A DNA stretch of 64,000 bases. It comes from Thiodiazotropha sp040506195 (lineage in GTDB: Bacteria > Pseudomonadota > Gammaproteobacteria > Chromatiales > Chromatiaceae). A program made the position numbers and the translations under genes. Shown in pieces: positions 35,071 through 42,146 of the stretch (its first letter is position 1; every line of letters begins with the position of its first letter). Location: contig JBEVXH010000004.1 of assembly GCA_040506195.1 (NCBI GenBank), positions 1 to 64,000 of the forward strand, in the 5' to 3' direction. Below the pieces are notes generated by a model, which was given only the letters and a program-made list of their open reading frames with translations, did no database searches and had not been told where the DNA came from.

Positions 35071-36800
35071 GAGACTGTCGAATAACGTGATTTAATGCAA
35101 CAGATATCTTGCAACATGTTTCTCGATAGTACTCTTTCATTGTTTTACTGATATAGTCGTCATCCACGCGATGCGCATATGAAGTTGCTCATCTTGCTGT
35201 TTCTATGCCCATGTCCATCCATATCGATGGATCTTTAGGATATTGTGTAACATCATCATCAACTTCCATTGTCCGTCGACCTTCCGTTTTCCTCTGTAAC
35301 TAAAACGCTTGATGCCAATGGCATCGGTAATGTGACCAAACACCGGTTCCGCTGTGCCTAATCGCTGGCTGTAAATGTGCCTGCCTCTCGGACTGTCGAG
35401 CTTACGCTTCATCTGTTCGAGGATACCTGCCTTCTGTTCCTTGGTAATATCCAGGGCCACATTGATCTGTCTGGGTGTATGTTGGGCGGCACTTCTCAGG
35501 CAGCGCTTTCTCAACCCGCATGTATTGCAGTCTTCCTCATAGCCTTGAAACTGCATGAAAAGATGATGACCAATTCTGGTGCGTCTCGCCTTTAACCACA
35601 TCAAATTACCCGCAGGACAGCGGCAACGCTCTCTTTTGCGATCAATCCTAAATTCACTCTGACTGAAGCGCTCTTTGTCCTGACGCTTATTTCGGTGCTT
35701 GGCTGCCTTGTGGTCCTTGAAGCGAGGGTCTCGGGCGCGGAAGCCAGTATCGGCAATATAGCTATCGATCTTTTCCGCTTCAAGGTACTCAAGCATTGCT
35801 CGGTTGTGATATCCCGAGTCTGCTGTGATCTTTGTCTTTTTCAGGGATTTTTTGCTTGTACTGTCCTTGAAAGTTTCCTTTATCCCCTCAACCACCGGTT
35901 TGAGCAGTCCATGCTCTTGCCCCTGTCCAAAGGCTTCAGCATGTACCACAACCTGGTGTTCGCTATCCACCGCCGCAACACCCGTGTAGCCCTGGACAAC
36001 GCCATGGCTCGTCTTCATCTTGGCACTCTCGTTGTCGGTGATGTTACTCTTTACCACCCTTCCGCTGACACCCTTGCGCTCGGGCTCCGTATCCAGGAAC
36101 TTTTTGATCTTGCGCGAGGCTGCCCGCAGCTTCTTGATCTGCGCTTGCTCCCGTTCATAGATGGCCGGTTGTTGTTCTGCCGTATCCTGCTCCCGATGCC
36201 GTTGCAGCATGCGCCGTACGGCTCGGTCGATCTTCTTGCGTTTCTTGTTCAATTCCGCATGGGTGCCACTCCAGGTCTTGGAGGCATTGGAGGGCAATTT
36301 GCAACCGTCGATGGCGAACATCTCTTTGCCGATCAGACCCAACCGATCGCAGATCAATACCACTTGTCCAAACAGGTCAGCTAACGGTTCTGGCGTTCGG
36401 CTGATGAAATCAGCCACGGTGCTGTGGTCCGGTTGCAAGTCAGCCGACAGTGCCATGAACAAGATATTCTCACGACACAGGCGCTCTATCTGTCGACTGC
36501 TGGTAATGCCTTTGGAATAGGCCAGGATGATAATTTTCAACAGCAGTTTAGGGTCATAGGCCGGCCGGCCTGTGCAGTCATTTTGATAGTGTTGATCAAA
36601 TGCGCTTAGATCAAGCTCGTTATCAATCAGGTAAGAAAGGGAATATTCAAAACTGCCAGGCAGGATTTGCTTCTCATAGGACACGGGCAGCATTTTCATA
36701 TGGTCGTAGTTGTAATCCTTATAACGTGCCATCTTCCATTCTCCGTGCACCGTTGCTGTCTATTTAATTTTATCGAATTTTGGGGTTTTCCGACAGCCTC
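35071..36800 (-). mobile_element. IS1182-family insertion sequence inside attC
   Basis: Terminal inverted repeats GAGACTGTCGAATAAC (left) and GAGGCTGTCGGAAAAC (right, reverse strand) match at 13 of 16 positions. AAC flanks both ends (35068-35070 and 36801-36803), consistent with a three-base target duplication. It contains one intact transposase gene plus about 130 bases of noncoding DNA at the left end. The target is the conserved AAC of an attC box. Confidence 0.8.
35203..36732 (-). CDS. IS1182-family transposase
   Basis: About 509 residues from the ATG at 36732 (GGAGA upstream). N-terminal DUF772-type domain (YDPKLLLKIIILAYSKG, SSRQIERLCRENI), DDE residues in FAIDGCKLPSNASK, ITADSGYHN and GTAEPVFGHITDAIG, and a Cys-rich segment EEDCNTCGLRKRCL. 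The frame is intact, so the element may be active or recently arrived. Confidence 0.9.
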   Translation of the reverse strand: MARYKDYNYDHMKMLPVSYEKQILPGSFEYSLSYLIDNELDLSAFDQHYQNDCTGRPAYDPKLLLKIIILAYSKGITSSRQIERLCRENILFMALSADLQPDHSTVADFISRTPEPLADLFGQVVLICDRLGLIGKEMFAIDGCKLPSNASKTWSGTHAELNKKRKKIDRAVRRMLQRHREQDTAEQQPAIYEREQAQIKKLRAASRKIKKFLDTEPERKGVSGRVVKSNITDNESAKMKTSHGVVQGYTGVAAVDSEHQVVVHAEAFGQGQEHGLLKPVVEGIKETFKDSTSKKSLKKTKITADSGYHNRAMLEYLEAEKIDSYIADTGFRARDPRFKDHKAAKHRNKRQDKERFSQSEFRIDRKRERCRCPAGNLMWLKARRTRIGHHLFMQFQGYEEDCNTCGLRKRCLRSAAQHTPRQINVALDITKEQKAGILEQMKRKLDSPRGRHIYSQRLGTAEPVFGHITDAIGIKRFSYRGKRKVDGQWKLMMMLHNILKIHRYGWTWA

Positions 36801-36877
36801 AACGTTTTGGGTAAGGGGCCGTAGCGTAGCGGAGGTCCCAGCGACCGCAGGGAGCGCTCTTGACCCACTGGTTATGT
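36801..36877 (-). other. attC site, major part, interrupted by IS
   Basis: From AACG (36801) to GTTATGT (36871-36877). Arms TGGGT-AAG and CTT-GACCCA pair across the site. The outer GCATAAC box is now on the far side of the IS at 35064-35070. It terminates the MCLAVYIA-protein cassette. Confidence 0.75.
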
Positions 36878-37276
36878 GATTTCATAGTAAGCCTTTTCTT
36901 TAAACTCAAAATCTTCGGCCCCTAATGCTGCCAAAGATAACTTTTGCCTGTACTCTGGCTCAGCCCCTTGATCTCCCTCCCAACACGAATATATTTCAAT
37001 ACTCACACCTGCTTTGACTAGACCACTGAGATAGGAGACTAGTGAATTGTAGTTTTCTTGTACTTGCGTTAATTCTTCCCCAACTTCACCTTCCTTGAAG
37101 AAACCGCAGCCACAACCTTCATGTGATCCTGCATACACAATAATTGGATTATTAAACTGTCTTTTTACAGCTAACTCACCTTTCGTTATTCGTACAATGT
37201 TGAACGCAGGCCGCTCTTCCTTCCATTCGACCAGTGGAAGAGACTGATTGCTTGCTATATAAACAGCTAGGCACAT
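36872..37276 (-). CDS. Conserved cassette protein of unknown function
   Basis: 134 residues beginning MCLAVYIASNQSLPLVEW and containing the Cys-rich GSHEGCGCGFFKEGE. Related short proteins are widespread in bacteria, but I know no function. The stop lies in the attC box and the start is 16 bases inside the cassette, so it fills its cassette exactly. The Gly/Cys motif could bind metal (inference). Confidence 0.7.
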   Translation of the reverse strand: MCLAVYIASNQSLPLVEWKEERPAFNIVRITKGELAVKRQFNNPIIVYAGSHEGCGCGFFKEGEVGEELTQVQENYNSLVSYLSGLVKAGVSIEIYSCWEGDQGAEPEYRQKLSLAALGAEDFEFKEKAYYEIT

Positions 37277-37286
37277 TTATTTTTAC

Positions 37287-37358
37287 ACATAACGCCGCGC
37301 TCTGCGGCAAATTTGGAGCGCAGCGGAAAATTTGTCCGACAGCAGCGCTTTGTTAGGC
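37287..37358 (-). other. attC site
   Basis: Ends ACATAAC (37287-37293) and GTTAGGC (37352-37358), with GCCGCGCT paired to AGCAGCGC and AAATTTGG to AAAATTTG internally. It overlaps the stop of the 37353 gene. Confidence 0.8.
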
Positions 37359-38963
37359 ATGTTGCTCATTATCGCTTTCTAAGTCCAATTTCATAATTTC
37401 TTCGAAAAGAAAGTGCATTCCCAATAAAAGTTGATCGAACTCAGAAGCGTAATCACCTTCATCAATATTTAGCTTTGACATAGTCTTTTCGTATTCCGTA
37501 CCTTTTCTATGTGCTACACCAGTTGATCTAACAGACTGAACTCCTTTCAATAGACTGGATAGAGCCGAAAAATGCGGGGATTCTAACTTCTCAAGAAGAG
37601 CTTCCATTAATGATATTGATTTAGTCGATTTGTCAGTTACTCCGAGGTGATTTCTAAGAGACTTAACGTTTATTGAGTCTATCGTGATTTTTGTAAGAGC
37701 AAGTACTTGAGCGTCAAATTCCGACTGTTCATTACTTAACATTGATCGCAACGATTCATAGAAATGCTCATCCTTAGTAGAAAGAGGTAAGAAAAGATAC
37801 CAGCCGTATTTTTTGTACCAATATGCTTGGATGTCTCTAAACTTCTGTTTAAATCTGTGCTCTGGATTTTCAGCATCGTAGAAATTGCCCAAAAAGCTCC
37901 GCTCAAAGTTTGTTCTACTAATTTTTCTTCCGTCGGGTATCAAATTAAAGCTTTTCCAATAAACTTGTTCTTTACTTGGCAAGTCCCTGCCTAAATCACC
38001 CAAAAATACTGACACATGATTTGGTGAATTATTATCAAACCTCAAACTCCACGCACCAGTCCTATATAAATGCCCATCTGTGATTTCATAATTAGAGGAA
38101 CTGTAGTATTTCTGCATAACTTCTTTACGAAAAAATACTGGAGTTAGGTAATGAGGAGCATCAGGATTTGCACCGAAATAATTAGCCAACAGATCAGGGT
38201 TACACGAAAACATTTCGGGATCATCAATATCGCCACCAATAATGAAATCCTGATACACCTTCTCTTGCTCAAATGGCCATACACCACACTTTTCCACGGA
38301 TTCACATCGAATCAGTTTTTTTCCTAATATCCTCGAAAAAGATGTGTATCCATCTGAATATGAATCTCCGGAATAGATTGTGTAGGTAAGCGATTCACCA
38401 TTTACGTCGTCAGAAAAGCCTGTTCTCTGCTCATAATGCCGAGTCAGTTCAAAATATAGAAGCAGGTTCATCTGGCGTGCGGCCATAAAGGAACGTAAGT
38501 ATCGCCTTCGGATTTTTACTTCATTTCGTTCCACTTTTATCACTTCAACTTCATCACCAACTTCATCGAAGCTAAGAAAAGAGCCAGTTTTGTTGTCATG
38601 ATATAGGTTGTGAAACAGGCGAAACTCTTCAAGAATTTCTATGTAGTCTTCCTTTTTTCCATGAAAATCTCGAACTAGAATTGGTCTCAAAAAATCATCA
38701 TCTGAATTGGTGTAGTAAGTCGTAATTTCTTCACCATCTTGATATGACGTACAAAAACCCGGTCCCCCATTGCCTATCATCAAATCCCAGCCAGGTCGCT
38801 TCATTGCATGTTCCGTTTTTTCTTGACTAACAAGGGCGCAATACATTCCACCATCATGATCAGTATTGTTAATTGGCTCGCGCTTATAGACTGTAACCCA
38901 AAGCTCTTCGCCGTGCTTGTTGGCTAAAAATTCGATAAAGTCTTCAAAAGGACTATTTGACAT
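37353..38963 (-). CDS. Large cassette protein with C-terminal HEPN-like motif
   Basis: 536 residues, not assignable to a named family. The N-terminal 350 residues are mixed alpha/beta and resemble substrate-recognition regions of some defence proteins. The C-terminal about 150 residues are helical and carry SVRSTGVAHRKGTEYEK, with Arg479 and His485 spaced as in the HEPN RNase motif (R-x4-6-H). Its start is 42 bases from the stop of the nuclease-like gene, with only half an attC between. Large for a cassette gene. A role in phage defence is inference. Confidence 0.6.
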   Translation of the reverse strand: MSNSPFEDFIEFLANKHGEELWVTVYKREPINNTDHDGGMYCALVSQEKTEHAMKRPGWDLMIGNGGPGFCTSYQDGEEITTYYTNSDDDFLRPILVRDFHGKKEDYIEILEEFRLFHNLYHDNKTGSFLSFDEVGDEVEVIKVERNEVKIRRRYLRSFMAARQMNLLLYFELTRHYEQRTGFSDDVNGESLTYTIYSGDSYSDGYTSFSRILGKKLIRCESVEKCGVWPFEQEKVYQDFIIGGDIDDPEMFSCNPDLLANYFGANPDAPHYLTPVFFRKEVMQKYYSSSNYEITDGHLYRTGAWSLRFDNNSPNHVSVFLGDLGRDLPSKEQVYWKSFNLIPDGRKISRTNFERSFLGNFYDAENPEHRFKQKFRDIQAYWYKKYGWYLFLPLSTKDEHFYESLRSMLSNEQSEFDAQVLALTKITIDSINVKSLRNHLGVTDKSTKSISLMEALLEKLESPHFSALSSLLKGVQSVRSTGVAHRKGTEYEKTMSKLNIDEGDYASEFDQLLLGMHFLFEEIMKLDLESDNEQHA

Positions 38964-39011
38964 ACTTAAAAATTATTTCCTTTTTCGCCGACGGCGGCGC
39001 TGTTGTTAGGC
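38964..39011 (-). other. Half attC site between two large cassette genes
   Basis: One end is a good GTTAGGC (39005-39011) next to a CGCCG-AC-GGCGGCG stem. The other end lacks any AAC box and runs straight into the ribosome-binding region of the 38963 start. The outer half of the attC appears deleted, fusing the two cassettes. Confidence 0.55.
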
Positions 39012-40199
39012 ATTTTCTGGTCTCTTAGCCCAGGATGCGTTTTCGAAGTAACCGAGCTCCTTTTGTATTCCAGTTACTTGTTCTTCGAAATCATCATTCC
39101 ATTCAGGGATGTCTACATAAACAATATCATGAGAGTACCCAACCTCTGACGGACCCAACTTATCTCTTGATATGCCAACTACAATTTTGACATTGGGAAG
39201 GCGACCTCTTACAACCAAGCACCTTAAGCCTAGCTCTTGAACCCTGGCTTCTCGATCACTGCTTGGCCCTAGATGGAATACAAATGCCGTGTTTTTGTGC
39301 GCCAAAACTACTCTTGCAGCAATTTTTAACTCAGGCTTCTGTAAAAACTCAGAAAAGGCATCGACTAGATTTGCTCTGTGACCACGCGGCTGGAGGGCCA
39401 TTTGAACAAGAGCCAGCTGATTATCAGTGACCTGATTTGTGCCATATTCAAACATTCCGTCAGTAAGGAGATCGCACACAAAATGCTCGATCAACTTGTC
39501 CCAAAAATATGAATCCTTATAGGACTCTTGGATCACTTTGTAGTCATCAGAGTCTATGAACCCTCGAAAAACCGTATCATCAATTATTAATAAATCAGCT
39601 TCTTTGTAAGGGAACGAATGATTGTTTAATAAATAGATTGCCAATAAGTCTTCAATGCCACCGCCGCTGAAAACTATATTGGCTCTGCTTATTAGAGCCT
39701 CAACTTCGGAAAGGAAACCAACGAAGTCCGTGATCGTATCTAGAAGGCCAAAAATTGCTCCAAGGCTAAACTCATCGCAAACATGTACGATTCCATAACC
39801 TAGATCTCCCGACTTTGTGGGTATTCTTCGCTGAGCCCCAAGTGATACAGATACACGATGTACGATTCGATCCTCTTTTGGTGGCAATTCGACCTTTCGG
39901 CCATCGTGCCTGGTGAACTCAACAGAAGAATCTAGCCATCGTTCAGCGCCCCATATTTGAGAAGCCGATTTATCTATTGCTGCTTTAGTCCACCTCTTCC
40001 AGCCCGCTTCATCACCTGTATCTTTGTACTTAATATCCTTCACAGAAATAATAACGATATGGTTTCCGCAGACAATTAAGCAATCACAAAGCTCTTTTCC
40101 TTTCTTCCCAATTGGATTTGGATGAGTCCAAAGATTAAGAAAAGCTCTCTCACTAATAGAGTTCACAAATTTTTCTGATTCAGTCAATCCCTCGGACAT
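39006..40199 (-). CDS. Putative PD-(D/E)XK nuclease-like cassette protein
   Basis: 397 residues. Near the N terminus, GKELCDCLIVCGNHIVIISVKD gives Glu36, Asp39 and Lys54 on consecutive core elements, the pattern of the restriction-endonuclease-like fold in a form with S-V-K instead of E-x-K. The remaining 300 residues have no motif I recognise. GAGAGGA precedes the ATG. Directly upstream of, and probably co-transcribed with, the HEPN-motif gene. Nuclease activity is inferred from motif spacing only. Confidence 0.55.
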   Translation of the reverse strand: MSEGLTESEKFVNSISERAFLNLWTHPNPIGKKGKELCDCLIVCGNHIVIISVKDIKYKDTGDEAGWKRWTKAAIDKSASQIWGAERWLDSSVEFTRHDGRKVELPPKEDRIVHRVSVSLGAQRRIPTKSGDLGYGIVHVCDEFSLGAIFGLLDTITDFVGFLSEVEALISRANIVFSGGGIEDLLAIYLLNNHSFPYKEADLLIIDDTVFRGFIDSDDYKVIQESYKDSYFWDKLIEHFVCDLLTDGMFEYGTNQVTDNQLALVQMALQPRGHRANLVDAFSEFLQKPELKIAARVVLAHKNTAFVFHLGPSSDREARVQELGLRCLVVRGRLPNVKIVVGISRDKLGPSEVGYSHDIVYVDIPEWNDDFEEQVTGIQKELGYFENASWAKRPENA

Positions 40200-40218
40200 G
40201 CAATCCTCTCTGCGTGAT

Positions 40219-40275
40219 GCCTAACGCTTCAAGAAGCGGCGTCGAATAGGCGTCCGCTTGCTTGACTTGTTATGT
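40219..40275 (-). other. attC site
   Basis: Ends GCCTAAC (40219-40225) and GTTATGT (40269-40275). Arms TCAAG-AAGCGG and CCGCTT-GCTTGA pair. This is one of the cleanest sites in the array, 57 bases long. Confidence 0.85.
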
Positions 40276-40329
40276 GTATATGATTGATACTTTGTACACA
40301 TTCGTAGATTATACATAGCGAGCCTAGAT

Positions 40330-40524
40330 ATGCGAACAAATATTGAGATAGACGACAAATTAATGGATGACGTTCTGAAAGCCACTGGCCTAAAGACCAA
40401 GAAAGATGCGGTTGAGCTTGGACTTAAGACATTGATTAGACTAAATAAACAGGAAAATATAAAGAAACTTCGTGGCAAATTACAATGGACCGGCGACCTT
40501 AATGATATGAGAACCAACTCATGA
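40330..40524 (+). CDS. vapB: VapB-type antitoxin
   Basis: 64 residues. MRTNIEIDDKLMDDVLKATG and KKDAVELGLKTLIRLNKQ match the ribbon-helix-helix VapB family (type II antitoxin). Overlaps vapC by four bases. On the plus strand, against array polarity, so it must use an internal promoter. Confidence 0.9.
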   Translation: MRTNIEIDDKLMDDVLKATGLKTKKDAVELGLKTLIRLNKQENIKKLRGKLQWTGDLNDMRTNS

Positions 40525-40910
40525 TCGTAGTGGACTCCAGCGTATGGATTGATTATTTCTCCGGAGCCGACACCTCCCAGGCAGAGAAACTCGACCGCAC
40601 TCTTGGAATAAAGCCCGTAGCCATTGGTGATTTGATTCTGACTGAGGTGCTTCAGGGTTTTAGGCATGACAAAGACTACAAGACAGCACGAAGAGTTTTT
40701 GATGACGTGACTATTTTCGATATGCTCGGTATGCAAATGGCTATAAAGAGTGCTGAGAACTTTAGAGCGCTACGCAAAAAGGGCATTACCATACGTAAGA
40801 CTGCAGATGTAATTATCGCGACATTTTGCATAGAACAGAAACTCCCTCTTCTATTTTCAGATAAAGACTTCAAGCCCTTCGTCAAACATCTTGGTTTAGC
40901 TGAAGCCTGA
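40521..40910 (+). CDS. vapC: VapC-type PIN-domain ribonuclease toxin
   Basis: 129 residues with the PIN-domain acidic residues in VVDSSVWIDYF (Asp4), LILTEVLQGF (Glu) and KTADVIIATFC (Asp), and LLFSDKDFKPF for the fourth acidic site. VapC toxins cleave tRNA or rRNA. Complete pair with the preceding VapB; the cassette is bounded by clean attC sites on both sides. Confidence 0.92.
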   Translation: MIVVDSSVWIDYFSGADTSQAEKLDRTLGIKPVAIGDLILTEVLQGFRHDKDYKTARRVFDDVTIFDMLGMQMAIKSAENFRALRKKGITIRKTADVIIATFCIEQKLPLLFSDKDFKPFVKHLGLAEA

Positions 40911-40915
40911 GATAC

Positions 40916-40989
40916 ACATAACGCCCCGGCTCACTGGGATTTTGCGGCGCGCAGCAGAGCAAAATGTCCAGTGCAGCCGATTGTTATGT
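40916..40989 (-). other. attC site
   Basis: Ends ACATAAC (40916-40922) and GTTATGT (40983-40989). Arms CGGCT-CACTGG and CCAGTG-CAGCCG pair with a one-base offset. Terminates the HEPN-like cassette. Confidence 0.85.
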
Positions 40990-41010
40990 GTTTGTAATTA
41001 ATATGCACCA

Positions 41011-41538
41011 TTATAAATTTAATTTCATTTTTTGTTCTGCTTGCTTCTGCAGAGCATCAACTATTGATGCGTACTTCTTTACTTCAGGAACGACACCCCC
41101 AAGCGCCTCATTATTATTAGTTGGGTATCTGGACTTAAATTTGCTTTCTGTTGACAGATCTTTGAAGTAGAAGTGGTTTAAATGAATTATTGCTGCAATA
41201 TCGAATGATTTAAATTTATAACCTTTTCTATCACAAATACGTATCAACTCAATTAGGTTATGACCATGACCGGGAGTTTCTTTCTCCGCAAATATACACG
41301 CTTTTAATGCCAACTCAATTGACTGACCTAAAAGCTGCCTTATTGGTAGCCAGTTTTGTGGTTTTTCATTTTCTACAACCGCTGCTGCCGATAAGTAACT
41401 CTTTGAAAATGACATCCATGCTTCGAATTGTAGAGAGAAAGGAACATCAATCAATATTTGTTCTGGAACAGAATCATATAGTTCTGAGATCTTCCGTTCT
41501 ATTTCATCGATTTCGTTCACACTGTTTTCCTGACACAT
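41011..41538 (-). CDS. HEPN-like domain cassette protein
   Basis: 175 residues, all helical. The core IRQLLGQSIELALKACIFAE followed by GHGHNLIELIRIC matches the HEPN-fold pattern in which a His-Asn-Leu precedes the third helix (as in nucleotidyltransferase-associated HEPN proteins). There is no R-x4-6-H motif that I can see, so it may be non-catalytic. The ATG overlaps the ACATAAC box of the next attC. Function unknown; no partner enzyme in the cassette. Confidence 0.6.
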   Translation of the reverse strand: MCQENSVNEIDEIERKISELYDSVPEQILIDVPFSLQFEAWMSFSKSYLSAAAVVENEKPQNWLPIRQLLGQSIELALKACIFAEKETPGHGHNLIELIRICDRKGYKFKSFDIAAIIHLNHFYFKDLSTESKFKSRYPTNNNEALGGVVPEVKKYASIVDALQKQAEQKMKLNL

Positions 41539-41590
41539 AACGTACCTAAATCACCTGCGCTGTAAGCGTCAGGTGCATTTTTTGTTCTGC
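41535..41590 (-). other. attC site
   Basis: Ends ACATAAC (41535-41541) and GTTCTGC (41584-41590). CACCTGCGCT pairs with AGCGTCAGGTG around a GTA tip. 56 bases; terminates the first cassette. Confidence 0.75.
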
Positions 41591-41611
41591 ATTTTTATTA
41601 TTTTTTTAAAT

Positions 41612-41992
41612 TTAGTCATAAGGTAAATCATCTTCTGCAACGTCAATGTAATCAGGACTAGGGGTTGAACTAAATTTGTAAGCTTTGATAGTTTTCTCAC
41701 CTTCTAACAATGCTTTGCAAACCCTGTGCATACCATCCATAACTCTTCCTTCGGAGCACATTATTATGGGATAATTCAAATCAGTTTCTTGAATAAGTTT
41801 AAAATGATCTACAATCGATCTACAAGTTGGTTTTTGAGATGTATTGCTATACCAAAAATCTTCATCCAATTCTTTGATCTCTGATAAAGGTATAGAAATT
41901 AAAGGAAGATTCTGAGACATATCTACAAGTCTATGAACATCCCAAATCAAGCAACCTTTTTTAGTTTCTCTGAAATGATATTGTTTACGCAT
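41612..41992 (-). CDS. ParB-like domain cassette protein (first cassette)
   Basis: 126 residues. PLSEIKELDEDFW, CRSIVDHFKLIQETDLNYPIIM and EGRVMDGMHRVCKALLEGE follow the ParB/sulfiredoxin-like fold, where the GRVMDGMHR loop corresponds to the G-x-x-R/H nucleotide-binding segment. Stand-alone short proteins of this type are common, with no assigned function. Closest cassette to attI, so the most recently acquired one if the array is active. A -10-like TATAAT (complement of 42010-42015) lies just upstream. Confidence 0.65.
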   Translation of the reverse strand: MRKQYHFRETKKGCLIWDVHRLVDMSQNLPLISIPLSEIKELDEDFWYSNTSQKPTCRSIVDHFKLIQETDLNYPIIMCSEGRVMDGMHRVCKALLEGEKTIKAYKFSSTPSPDYIDVAEDDLPYD

Positions 41993-42009
41993 AATTTTAG
42001 TAGCAGAAC

Positions 42010-42015
42010 ATTATA
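42010..42015 (-). promoter_or_regulatory. Candidate -10 box for the first cassette
   Basis: Minus-strand TATAAT in CTAATATAATG, 18 bases from the first cassette's ATG. Only a weak -35 is visible. It may be the promoter of the first cassette and of those behind it. Confidence 0.35.
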
Positions 42016-42079
42016 TTAGACAGAATCTTTACTATTACTAATAGTGCGGAGGCGGCCTATTGTTTAAATGGCCGAATCG

Positions 42080-42086
42080 GCCTAAC
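42080..42086 (-). other. Candidate attI recombination site
   Basis: GCCTAAC on the plus strand (GTTAGGC on the minus) lies 61 bases upstream of the integrase ATG and has the form of a cassette boundary. Everything left of it behaves as cassette DNA. A second possible boundary, GCATAA at 41990, lacks the terminal C. Confidence 0.55.
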
Positions 42087-42146
42087 ATAATGCGAAGCAC
42101 GGTTGCTTCCGGACAAGAGGTCCGTTTTCTGACAAGGAGAGTTGAT

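Larger units (their letters stand above)
32747..42086. mobile_element. Chromosomal integron cassette array
   Basis: From attI (42080-42086) beside the integrase start, about nine cassettes extend leftwards, each ending in an attC-like site with terminal GTTATGC/GTTAGGC/GTTATGT on the plus strand. Cassette order from attI: ParB-like; HEPN-like; VapBC (reversed); putative nuclease; large protein with HEPN-like motif; conserved MCLAVYIA protein; TPR-like protein; ParDE plus truncated toxin/antitoxin; PPOX pseudogene. Orientation is canonical: cassette genes point away from attI and divergent from intI. The DNA appears richer in A+T than the flanking core. An IS1182 element interrupts one attC. 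Confidence 0.88.

Noticed and set aside
42000..42146. LexA box controlling intI
   Set aside because: CTGTCTAATATAATGTTCTG on the minus strand resembles one but ends CTG, not CAG, so the SOS-box pattern fails.
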